Positions 1 to 10,121 of a DNA stretch of 64,000 nt are shown in pieces. Positions within the stretch are counted from its first letter, which is position 1. The number at the start of each line of letters is the position of its first letter. The DNA comes from Carassius auratus. Taxonomy: Eukaryota; Chordata; Actinopteri; Cypriniformes; Cyprinidae. The stretch spans positions 21,459,086 through 21,523,085 of the forward strand of contig NC_039263.1 of assembly GCF_003368295.1 (NCBI RefSeq), in the 5' to 3' direction. The translations under genes and the position numbers were made by a program. The notes under the pieces are model-generated. The model was not told the origin of the DNA, made no database searches, and worked only from the letters and a program-made list of their open reading frames with translations.

Positions 1-53
1 TTTCTGGTGGTAGTAGTATGTGAAAATCACAAAATGTTTTGTGTTGGTCCCAG

Positions 54-1156
54 TTCCTAAAAAGAAAACAAGGGGTTGGACTTTAGCCAGTGTGGCTAAT
101 AAGAAAAATACTTCAGATACAACATCATACATTGACAAAACTGCACCAAACTCTGACACATTAAACATCCCAGACGAGTCTGTTCTCTTCCTCAAAGGCC
201 TGCTGTTCACACGCATCATGCCCTCATTCTACATCATCGTCATCCTCATTAGTTTGCCCCTGAACGCTTTGGCCTTCGTAGCATTCACATGTAGGATTCG
301 AGAGAAGAAACCAGCTGTGATCTACATGTCTCATCTGGCGTGTGTGGATCTGCTCTTCACCCTGCTGCTGCCTCTGAAGATCCACTACCAGCTGAACGCT
401 TCAGATTGGGTGTTCGGTGAGGCGGCGTGTCGTGTGCTCAGTGCAGCTTACTACTGCTACATGTACTGCTCCATACTGCTGATGATGTGCATGAGTGTGG
501 ACAGGCTGCTGGCCGTGGTGTATCCCGTCGCCTCTCTGACCTGGAGGAGCACAAGAAAAGCCACATGTGTGTGTGTGTTGGTCTGGCTGCTGGCACTCGC
601 TGGTACGGTGCCGCTTCTCTTAGTGAGACAAACATTCAAGATAAATGATGTGGGCATCACCTGCCATGACGTACTACGCCAAAATGACCCTACAGTAGTG
701 TTTTATGTGTATTTGTTCTCCATCCTTTCCTGCCTCTATTTCTTCTTGCCTCTGATCGTCACCTTTGTGAGCTACTCCACCCTCATATATGCACTTAGTG
801 CAAAAGCTGGTCTCTTAACAACGTCCTCTTCATCTTCAGACAACCGAAGGAGAGCTGTGATTATGGCTATAGCTGTGCTGATTGAGTTTGTGGTGTGCTT
901 TGCACCAACAAATGGCATCTTGTTGTACCACTGTGTTCGTTTAGCCACTAGAGGAAGAGATGAGGAGGGGAAATACTTTCTGATGGCTGTGTGTTTGGGG
1001 AGCGCAAGTGTTTTTCTGGACCCTCTGCTGTACTACTATGGCTCGTCTCAATGCAGAAAGAAGATCAGCTCTTTGTTCTGGTGCAGTAATGCAAAAAAGA
1101 GAGCAAGAACACAGTCAAATACAAAAACCTTTCACTGTACTACAGCTGCAAAGTAA
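54..1156 (+). CDS. f2r: Protease-activated receptor 1-like GPCR, copy A (last exon; 5' end outside window)
   Basis: Class A GPCR of the thrombin-receptor family, a plasma-membrane receptor activated when a protease cuts the N-terminus and the new end acts as tethered ligand. The 7TM body resembles PAR1 more than PAR2 or PAR3: KKPAVIYM at TM2, SVDRLLAVVYP at the DRY position, the PAR signature CHDVL in ECL2, FAPTN in TM6 and DPLLYYYGSSQC in TM7. A splice acceptor (cag at 51-53) precedes position 54; PAR genes usually carry the signal peptide on a separate first exon, which would lie left of the window, so the ATG at 20 is probably intronic. A candidate cleavage site is KKKTR/GWTLAS. The 7TM core is almost identical to copy B at 6.3 kb, but the N-terminus, ECL3 and C-tail differ. 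The tail is Lys/Arg-rich and ends in FHCTTAAK. PAR1-type assignment is strong; orthology to f2r itself is inferred. Confidence 0.88.
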
Positions 1157-1589
1157 ATACATTTAAAGTGAAAAGTATATATCTCTCATAAAACAACAAC
1201 TAGGCATATTATAAGCTGTATTCTTTGTTTGCTTAACAGGTTCACCACAATGTCATTATCTACCTGTTTTAACCAACATTGAATAAATTGTAGGATTTCA
1301 TTGTCTCTGTATGCACACTATAAACAATATGTAGCTATTGTATTGTGTCTGAGAAGGTCACGGAGAATGTTTTTCATAATGCATAACATGTTATTTATCT
1401 TAATTAAGGAAATAGTAAGTAATCAACCCTATAAAAGCATTTGACTGAAGCTGTTTGATCATTGATTGTACTCATGTCTTACCAATGATTCTTTCATCAT
1501 TATTTATAATAAAGCGGTAAGAATTGATCCTGTTTCTACATGAGTTTGAGTCCTGAGACATTTTCTCATCCCACTTTGATGAGCAGTAT
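1157..1589 (+). other. 3' UTR/flank of PAR1 copy A, shared with copy B
   Basis: This stretch aligns closely with the DNA downstream of copy B (about 7285-7650), including a polyadenylation signal AATAAA at 1508-1513 (7574-7579 in copy B). The tandem duplication therefore covers the 3' flank as well as the coding exon. Confidence 0.6.
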
Positions 1590-1700
1590 GGCAACAAATC
1601 TTGTTGTACCACTGTGTTCGTTTAGCCACCGGAGGCAGCAGTGAAGAGGGGAAATACTACCTGATTGCTGTGTGTTTGTGGAGCGCAAGTGTTTTTCCTA
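1590..1700 (+). pseudogene. PAR1 gene fragment (end of TM6, ECL3, start of TM7)
   Basis: About 110 bases match the TM6-ECL3-TM7 part of the PAR1 copies. The conceptual reading contains LLYHCVRLATGGSSEEGKYY and then AVCLWSASVF, against AVCLGSASVF in both genes. It begins abruptly after the shared 3' flank of copy A and ends just after SVF. There is no start, no 7TM core and no tail, so this is a relic of a further tandem copy. Its ECL3 is a third variant, distinct from copies A and B. Confidence 0.75.
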
Positions 1701-3034
1701 AATAATTACACTTGTTTTATTTTACTATAAGACCTTTCAAATTACAAATGACATGACTAACAGAGCTGTATGATGTTTCTGACATATTAGAGTACATGGC
1801 ACAAAAAAAAAACATATTTCATAAATTATATACAGTTATATAAGTTATATAAAAGATAAAATAGACATAAACATTGTAGGTTTTACATTCTGCTTGCCAA
1901 GTGTTCAAAGGAGCTTTCCAACTGATTTCTTTCATTCATGGGTTTAGATATAATTTACACAAGAAAGACTAAATGGATTGTTTTGACTTTAGACTCATAT
2001 AAATCCATTTTCCACAATCAGAGCGTGTGTTATGAAATGACAAGCATAAAAATCCATGAGAAAGTTACACAATGTGAGTTTATGTGTTATAATTCGATGA
2101 GGAATATCTTTAGATCTATGACAGATTATGGTAAACTCTTTTTGATTAGGAGAATTTTCTGAAAATAATGACATGCAATTATGTGCATGTTTCGAGAAGT
2201 AACGAATAAAAACACAACGTGTAGCATTGGGCCTTTTTTTTCTTTGCTGAACCATATATGTGCCCCTGTGGCCCCGTCTGGTTTAATGTGTAGTGCTTTA
2301 TGAGGAATATCTATCCATCTGATTGACTGATTATGGTAAATTTTGGATGTTTAATTGGAAGAAACTTTTTTTTTTTCATTCAGGGGTTACTTACTTATTT
2401 GATTATTTTCCATGCAGGAGGTGTTCTTTCACCTTAATTTTTATTTAGCCTCTTTCCGAAATTTTATTTTTATTTTAGTTTTCATTTTATTTTTTATTAG
2501 GAGTATGTTGCAGCCATCAAAATTAAAATTTGTTTATATTTACAAAATATATATAATCTTTTAAATTCTTTTATTTGTACTTTTGTGAATTAAATAATAG
2601 TTAAAGATTAAAGATTTTATTGCAAAACATTTAGAAAAACTCCAACCGATAATATATTTGTAATTAAACTATTAAACTTTGATCTGAAACATTTCAAAAT
2701 CATTGTGTCTATTTTGTATTTTTTTTAAGTCATCAAAACAGTTGGATCATAATATGAAAGTATACTTAGATTGTCATTCTTAGTATTTTTCAATTATCTA
2801 GATTTCTCGCAATCCAAAATTATGATTTAGTGTGTTATGATGACTTTAAGAGCTTTAAGACCTCTTCTCACAATATTAATTGAAGCTGTGTACATTTTTA
2901 ATTCTTTGCTTTATTCCATGAGCAAGCAGAGTACGAACAATGCCTTCAAGTGGTGAAATCTGAAAACAGCAAAAGCCAACAAATTAAAATAAGGGATAAA
3001 ACATACCAGAGAATAAATTGATAAACAACTAAAA
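1701..3034. other. Intergenic, AT-rich, no gene recognised
   Basis: Low-complexity AT-rich DNA between the PAR1 fragment and the SINE remnant. The short open frames here show no family resemblance I can see. Confidence 0.5.
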
Positions 3035-3150
3035 TGACAGAGTGGCACTTCTCCGGGTGTGTGTTCACCGTGCACTTTGGATGGGTTAAAAGCAGAGCAC
3101 GAATTCTGAGTATGGGTCACCAAACTGTGCTGTATGTCAGGTAACTCTCT
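3035..3150 (+). mobile_element. 3' fragment of a tRNA-derived cyprinid SINE
   Basis: The segment reads ...gtgcactttggatgggttaa, then agcagagcacgaattctgag, then tatgggtcacc. It matches the 3' half of the SINE copy at 5.6-5.8 kb, which has a recognisable tRNA-like A box. I know this tail from cyprinid tRNA-derived SINEs. The 5' tRNA-like half is missing here. Confidence 0.6.
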
Positions 3151-3505
3151 TTTTATTTTTATTTTTTTAAAAGGATACATATATTATATGTATTAAAATA
3201 TTACTAGTTTTGATAGTTTTTTGTAAAATTCTGTGAAATGAGCCATTGTACTTATAAGGAAGCCAAAAATCATATCTTTGAGTGTGACATGGAAAAAGTA
3301 TTGAATTATAGGAAAGTCTTAGAATAACTTTTATGTTCCACAGAAGAAATAAAATCCTGCAGGTTTGGAAAGACATGAAAATGAGTAAATGATTACTCAG
3401 TGATTACTTGATTATGAAGTTCTTGATTTTGGTGAAAATACAAATACATCCCTTTAATGTATTACTATATGTATGAAAGTATACTTAAGATATTATTACT
3501 TATTG

Positions 3506-4516
3506 TTAATTGTCACCGTCCCGTATACGGGACGCCTAAATTTACTTCAATATATTACAATTATATCCTAATCTAATCATGACAAACTATATATCGTTGG
3601 AAAGGTCTAAGACTCCTAAATAGATATTTGACCACGTTTTGTTGTTAAAAATGATGAAGGAACAGTAAAAGATTAATTTATAAAAAGAGTGCACCTCAAA
3701 ACATATACATCATAACAGGAGTTCTGACCTTTGTCACAAAAAATCTACTCCGCTTCCTTTTTCCCTATCACATGTTTTAGTAATCATCATAAATTATATA
3801 TCATTTGAAAGCTTAAATACTCCAAATTCATCTTATGAAAACCATTTTGAAATCGGACACTGTGTTACCATGGAAATCATACTTTAAAATCTTTTAGCGT
3901 GCTCCTCCCCTTTAGTGGGAGGGGTCATATTCCATATATATTACGGTCTTTTAGAATCAAAACTTTTCATAATCTTGACAAAATACATATCGTTGGAAAG
4001 GTCTGAGTCTCAAGATTCCATATTTGGTGGTTATTTTGTCATATACATAATATTGAGAGAGAAATTGATACATTTGTGACAGAAAAATGCATCCAAAAAA
4101 TTCAATGGAGTTTCAATGGCCCCCGGTGGCTTTTTGTGGTATAACGCCTAAACAAAATTGCATAGGAACCTACATCTTTTTTTATATCAACTTCAAATTT
4201 GGAACACAACTTATTTAGACATATGGCTTTAATTTTATAGCAATTTTGGATTAAAACATATTTTATAAAATATTTATTTTATATAAAATATACTAAAAAT
4301 AAAATAATAAATGTATTTACAGTAAATGTAAACTTCTATAACTTTTTTATGCTTTCATTTTTTAAAATGATTTCACTTCTGCAATAATCTGCAGATGGTC
4401 TTCTTTAAAAAGTGACCAACCTTTGGTCTGTATTCAAAAGCGTTTATGAATTATAACAATTTAAGTGTGAATAGTTTACTTTCACGTCTATGTTCAAAAA
4501 TGGGGGTGACAGTTAA
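3506..4516. mobile_element. Putative non-autonomous DNA transposon flanked by TTAA
   Basis: The left end TTAATTGTCACC (3506-3517) and right end GGTGACAGTTAA (4505-4516) are inverted repeats with one mismatch, and both carry TTAA at the outer edge. Just inside the left end is a perfect palindrome GTCCCGTATACGGGAC. The interior has three diverged copies of a motif around TATATCGTTGGAAAGGTCT (about 3588, 3800 and 3985). No transposase frame is visible. TTAA-flanked termini suggest a piggyBac- or Kolobok-type non-autonomous element; the class is inferred from ends only. Confidence 0.45.
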
Positions 4517-4982
4517 AAGGTTAACTTATATTACTGGATTATAGATAAACATGATCTCTTTCATGATGACACCTCTGATGATGATGATGTATTATTTAGA
4601 TGGTAAGTGTAATGCAGAGATGTGCTTACTGTATCAACAAAATTAATTATTTATTTTTGTTGCACACATCTGCTGAGGCGACGTACTTATAACGCGTCTG
4701 TTGAGGCGACATACCCTTCTCACACGTAAAAGTCACATTCCACTCGCCATAATAGAGACCTTCAGGAGTCACACCCAAGCATCCACCATCATTTATAATT
4801 TATCTCCTAATAATTTCATTCGATTGAGGTTGAAGTTTCCAATGATATCATCATTTTCACACTCAGAAATCAAGCACAACACTGAGCAGCTGTGTCTTCT
4901 TCTAGGGTTTTCAGATTTTACCATTGTAGACTGTTGTAATCTACATTTAATAGAGTAGGAAATTGCCAGCTGATCAGAAATC

Positions 4983-5696
4983 ATGGGAGTGAAAATGGTC
5001 TTGCTTTTAATTATCGTTCTGCACACATGCACTGCAGGCAATGGTAAGTACTTCAGATCAATCTTGAAACATTTAAATATATTTTAAAATTTCCAAGATT
5101 TTGTCAGTTATGTTTTGCTGATGTGACATGAAGTGTTAATTAAAATCATTTAAACAGTATACTATTATAGAATGTAATAATGTTTTCAGTATTAATTTTA
5201 CATTTTAGTAATTATGGTGCTTTTTATTGGGTTTAGTTTTTATGTTGCTATAATTTATTTTTTATTCTAGTTTATTCATTGTAGTACTTCAAATTAATTT
5301 AAGTTAGTTTTCAAGTTCACATTTTCATCTAATTTTTATATTTTACTTCAGATTTATTTCAATGTTAAAAAAACACATTTTTAACAGTTTGAATTGTCTT
5401 GTTAGTTAGCAATAACAACTCCATGCTGTATATAATAGAGTTATAGAAATAATTTGATAGGTGATAGAAATCATTTTATAAATGTATTCATCAGATTTTT
5501 TTATAATGTATAACCAAATGTATACATTTTTTTATTATTACAAGACTAACTGTTATCTTCAGTTTTGTTGTTTGTTTGTTTTTGTTTTTGACTTGATGAA
5601 TTTTGTCGTGGGGAAGTCGTGGCCTAATGGTTAGAGACCCTTGAGCAAGGCACCGAACCCCCAACTGCTCCCTGGGTGCCGCAGCATAAATGGGTG

Positions 5697-5740
<44 letters not shown>

Positions 5741-7284
5741 ACACACACACTTTGGAAGGGTTAAAAGCAGAGCATGAATTATGAGTATGGGTCACCATAC
5801 TTGGCTGTATGTCACGTCACTTTCACTTGTTGGTATTGAAGGAAGTATTGCTCACAAAACACAAATTCTTTTAGTATTAAATAATGTCCGTCAAAGTCTT
5901 TTTTGCAAATGTGTTCAAGTTCTTAAAATTATTGTCTGATGGTATTATGAGGGCTTTAACAGTCTTTTGTGTTGATTACAGATTCTGACTTTGTTCTGCT
6001 TTCTGAAACTTATAACTGTACAATAATTACTCTGAACAATTCTTCAGTAGGTAAGAGTAATATGCGGCACACTGCATGGCCATTCTCATGACAATTCATA
6101 ACTATGTTACATTTGTATGAATTCATATATAAAAATTGCCATTTCATAATATAGAAACACTTTGATGGAAATACTGGTAATATCATTTCATTCAACATAT
6201 GTAGTAGTTCATGTGCTAAAGCTGATTTTATTTTTGTCTGGTAGTAGATCCTCAATGCCTAATTGAAGGGTTTTTAGGCACTTATGTGACGTCTCAACCA
6301 TCTGACACATTAAACATCTCAGACAAGTCTGTTGACTTCCTCAAAGGCCTGCTGTTCACACGCATCATGCCCTCATTCTACATCATCGTCATCCTCATTA
6401 GTTTGCCCCTGAACGCTTTGGCCTTCGTAGCATTCACATGTAGGATTCGAGAGAAGAAACCAGCTGTGATCTACATGTCTCATCTGGCGTGTGTGGACCT
6501 GCTCTTCACCCTGCTGCTGCCTCTGAAGATCCACTACCAGCTGAACGCTTCAGATTGGGTGTTCGGTGAGGCGGCGTGTCGTGTGCTCAGTGCAGCTTAC
6601 TACTGCTACATGTACTGCTCCATACTGCTGATGATGTGCATGAGTGTGGACAGGCTGCTGGCCGTGGTGTATCCCGTCGCCTCTCTGACCTGGAGGAGCA
6701 CAAGAAAAGCCACATGTGTGTGTGTGTTGGTCTGGCTGCTGGCACTCGCTGGTACGGTGCCGCTTCTCTTAGTGAGACAAACATTCAAGATAAATGATGT
6801 GGGCATCACCTGCCATGACGTACTACGCCAAAATGACCCTACAGTAGTGTTTTATGTGTATTTGTTCTCCATCCTTTCCTGCCTCTATTTCTTCTTGCCT
6901 CTGATCGTCACCTTGGTGAGCTACTCCACCCTCATATATGCACTTAGTGCAAAATCTGATCGCTTAACAACGTCCTCTTCATCTTCAGACAACCGAAGGA
7001 GAGCTGTGACTATGGCTATAGCTGTGCTGATTGAGTTTGTGGTGTGCTTTGCACCAACAAATGGCATCTTGTTGCACCACTGTGTTCGTTTAGCTATTGG
7101 AGACTACCGCAAAGAAGATTCATCATATGCAGCTTACCTGCTGGCTGTGTGCTTGGGGAGCGCAAGTGTTTTTCTGGATCCTCTGCTGTACTACTATGGC
7201 TCGTCTCAATGCAGAAAGAAGATCAGCTCTTTGTTTTGGTGCATTAAAGCAAAAAAGAGAGCAAAAATGAGTATATCTCTCTGA
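4983..7284 (+). CDS. f2r: Protease-activated receptor 1-like GPCR, copy B (complete, 3 exons proposed)
   Basis: Proposed coding exons are 4983-5043 (signal peptide, starts MGVKMVLLLIIVLH), 5982-6050 and 6245-7284, all joined in phase 1 with GT-AG borders, giving 389 aa. The last exon holds the 7TM body, nearly identical to copy A (same CHDVL in ECL2, FAPTN in TM6, DPLLYYY in TM7). The ectodomain is quite different: exon 2 is a symmetric 69-base exon rich in N-glycosylation sequons (NCT, NNSS), and exon 3 opens with VDPQCLIEGFLGTY. No Lys or Arg occurs between the mature N-terminus and DKSVDF just before TM1, so a classical trypsin/thrombin cleavage site is absent. ECL3 (GDYRKEDSSYAAY) and the shorter tail (ending MSISL) also differ from copy A. 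The 7TM exon is certain; exons 1 and 2 rest on splice phase and the signal peptide. Confidence 0.75.
5609..5830 (+). mobile_element. tRNA-derived SINE with internal deletion and (GT)n expansion
   Basis: Lies in intron 1 of PAR1 copy B. The head GTGGCCTAATGGTTAGAGA is a tRNA-like A-box region. It then jumps to TTGAGCAAGGCACCGAACCC, a (GT)n/(AC)n tract (about 5699-5750) and the tail ...cagagcatgaattatgagta...gggtcaccatacttggctg. The B-box part is deleted. Family assignment is from memory of cyprinid SINEs. Confidence 0.65.
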
Positions 7285-8563
7285 GCTGTATTCTTTTTTG
7301 CTTAACAAGTTAACCACAATATCATTATCTACCTGTTATAACCAACACTTAATACATTTTAGGATTTCATTGTCTCTGTATGCACACTATTAACAATGTG
7401 TAGCTATTGTATTGTGTCGGAAAAGGTCTCAGACAATGTTTTTCATAATGCATAACATTTTATTTATCTTAATTAAGAAAATAATAAGTAATTAAACCTG
7501 TAATAGCATTTGACTGAAGCTGTTTGATCATTGATTGTACACACGTCTTATTGATTCTTTCGTCATTAATTATAATAAAGCTGTAAAAGTTGATCCTGTT
7601 TCTACATGAGTTTGACTCCTGAGACATTTCCTCATCCCAATTTGATAAGCATTAATAAATTATATCTTCACCACACTTTTCTTAGTGTCACAGTCAAAGC
7701 ATGACAGGCTGTATTTGTTTTCTCTCTTTTTTACTTATTTTTAATAGTAATATTATTAGTAAACCTTTGATTGAAACAGACTAATTTCTTGCTGTTGGTA
7801 TTGGTACACATGCAGATACTATGAACATCCACGTCACTTCAGGGTGTTCTAGAATGACACTGATTTTGCAAAGTAAGACATGTTCCTGGATCAACATCTT
7901 CTGATGATCCTTGATCAACATTATTGTCCAAAAATATCGACTTTACCCAATCCCTATCCTTAAACCTAACCCTACCCATAGTTTTTTCCTCAAATCAGTG
8001 GGAAATTAGAGCTGATTAACAAGGGTGAAGAAGCACTGAACCCTGATTGTAAGCTTAAAACAGATATTTTCTGAAAAGTTATCTCTATTGTGATTGGTTG
8101 ATTGGAATGTTGTTCCAGGAATAACAAGGATGTTGATCCAGGAACATGTTGTACTTGGTGAAATCAAGTTGACCAAACATCAATGGCTTCAACAAGAAAC
8201 AGTTATTACAGTACCATCAAATTTCCAGATCTGCTCATTACAGGCAAAATCACTTGAGCTCTTACACATTCTGTGGAGATTTGTGTCCTAACCACATGCA
8301 TCAATGTATGGTCAGAAGAGTGCAATGCTTCAGGCCGCAAGACCCTGAAATGCATTGAGTAATGTGTATTGTTAACAAAAGTGCTATCATTTACAGTATG
8401 TCCATTAAGTTTTCCATGAGTTGTGCATACTTTAATATGTTTTGCAGAACTACCTGAAGTATAAAACAATGTTCCACTCCATTCTTGTAAATGGCTGAAA
8501 AGACAATACTCTCTGAAAAAAAACTATATTTTTCATCCTCTGGGAGTCACCTGCTTTACATTT
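7285..8563 (+). other. 3' flank of PAR1 copy B and intergenic DNA
   Basis: The first ~365 bases are the duplicated 3' flank shared with copy A, with AATAAA at 7574-7579. The remainder is AT-rich and shows no gene I can recognise. Confidence 0.5.
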
Positions 8564-8705
8564 ACATTTAATCATTTAGCAGATGCTTTTTTTTTTTTTT
8601 TTTTTATAGTTTTTTTATAATGAAAGGACAAGAAAAGGAAAAGTGCTAGTATTAGTTGGTAAAGTGCTGTCGAAAAAGATGAGTCTTTAGATGTTTCTTG
8701 AAAAT
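8564..8705 (+). mobile_element. Interspersed-repeat fragment (fish 'ttagcagatgcttt' type)
   Basis: Contains tttacatttaatcatttagcagatgc and a poly-T run, followed by a decayed interior. A related copy lies at about 53661-53720, where tagcagatatttttatccaaagcgat is readable. It abuts the PAR1 fragment that follows. Confidence 0.4.
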
Positions 8706-8718
8706 TAGTAAAGACTGA

Positions 8719-8835
8719 CTGTGTTTGGGAAGCGCAAGTGTTTTTCTGGACCCTCTGCTGTATTACTATGGCTCGTCAGATCCGCTCTGTGATTTGGGGC
8801 AGCAAGGCAAAGAGAGTAAAACAAATAAATGGCCT
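8719..8835 (+). pseudogene. PAR1 gene fragment (TM7 and start of C-tail)
   Basis: Matches the TM7 region of both PAR1 genes: VCLGSASVFLDPLLYYYGSS is readable up to a small deletion where the genes have QCRKK, and then RSVIWGSKAKRV-like tail sequence. Bases further on (about 9185-9215) also match the 3' flank of copies A and B. This is the remnant of a fourth PAR1 unit. Confidence 0.75.
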
Positions 8836-9066
8836 AAATAAAAATGAGATATCACTTTAAAATAATTGCATTTGGTAGACACTTTTATTAAGTGCAGTTT
8901 GCTCTGCCTTCAGGGGTTTCATTAGTTAATACTCAATCTGCAGAAATTGTATTTATTCGTCTACTCTCTAATAAGTGAACGTGTGAAACAGAGATTGTAA
9001 CTATACTACTGTTTTAGGCAAATGTAGAATAATCAGTCATTGTTGTAATACTTTATATGTAAACAG

Positions 9067-9136
<70 letters not shown>

Positions 9137-10121
9137 ATATGTCCCTGTCTCTCTATTTATGAATAAATAAAACCTGAATTTCAATTTGACTGAAGCCATT
9201 TGATCATTGATTTCACTTATAGCTCTACATAGCTGTACTTTAAAACAATCCTCTAGGTGGCGGTGTTTATCCATGTGTCTACCCAAAGTAAATAAACCGT
9301 AAAATTTACGGTAGACAAATCTGTTGTTTAACGTAGTCTATTATTTTAATCTACTTATTTTTAATTTTAGTTTTAACTTTATTATTTTAACGCTGTAAAT
9401 TGCTTCACAATCTTATAAAAACAATATATATTCTACAATATTTACCACTTATTTCACAAACAGAAGCTGTGATAAAAGAAACACACAGAAGCTGTGATAA
9501 AGCAGTCCTTCAGGTGGTAGTGTTTATTCTAAAATGTGTTAAACCATAGACTGTATAAAAAACCAAGCACCATAACCAACAAACTATGTCTTGTAAACAA
9601 ATCACTAATTCGCTGGAGTTGTCATCTTTCTGTGTAGCTTCTCTGCTGAGTGAGATGTCAAGCTGAGTGAATGAACGTATTGCCAGTCAACACCTGACAT
9701 TGCGGAAGGATATTATTTTTTAACTTTTTCGCGCTCTGGTGCGGAACACGAGTCACAAATGTTATAGCGGAGTGATATCTTCACAATAAATTAAAAGGCG
9801 TATACAGCGCTTAATAGAGCACGTAGTCCCGTTACTTAAGAAATATGAAGAGCGACTAATCAAAATGCAATGTGTTTGCTTGTTTCACATGTTTACATGA
9901 ACTGTCCATATTATACGTAAACGTGTGACCAGGCACGGCTTTTCGGAAGGGCGTGGACCAGGTAACATTAAGGTCACATGCCTTTGATGGACGGTGAGCT
10001 CCAGCACCTGACTATAAAGAGCTGATTTTATTTATATCCATGACGGAAACAGTTCACACTTAAATAAACACAGTCGTTCCCGTTCATTTCGCATTAATTT
10101 CGCAGTAATTTCGCAGGAATA
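8836..10121. other. Intergenic, upstream of first PAR2 gene
   Basis: Holds the (ATCT)n tract and then non-repetitive DNA leading to the first exon of the PAR2 gene. A TATAAA at 10013-10018 lies 109 bases before the ATG and could be the TATA box; this is inference from position only. Confidence 0.4.
9067..9136. repeat. (ATCT)n microsatellite
   Basis: About 17 uninterrupted copies of the tetranucleotide ATCT, ending in TATATG. Confidence 0.97.

Noticed and set aside
427..660. Overlapping open frames on both strands inside the PAR1 copies (repeated at 6576-6809)
   Set aside because: They are out-of-frame shadows of a conserved 7TM exon and are duplicated only because the exon is.
5609..5650. 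Functional tRNA gene
   Set aside because: Only an A-box-like head is present, without acceptor stem, anticodon arm or B box in register; it is the head of a SINE.
9061..9140. CRISPR-like regular repeats
   Set aside because: A 4-base microsatellite with no spacers; the genome is eukaryotic.
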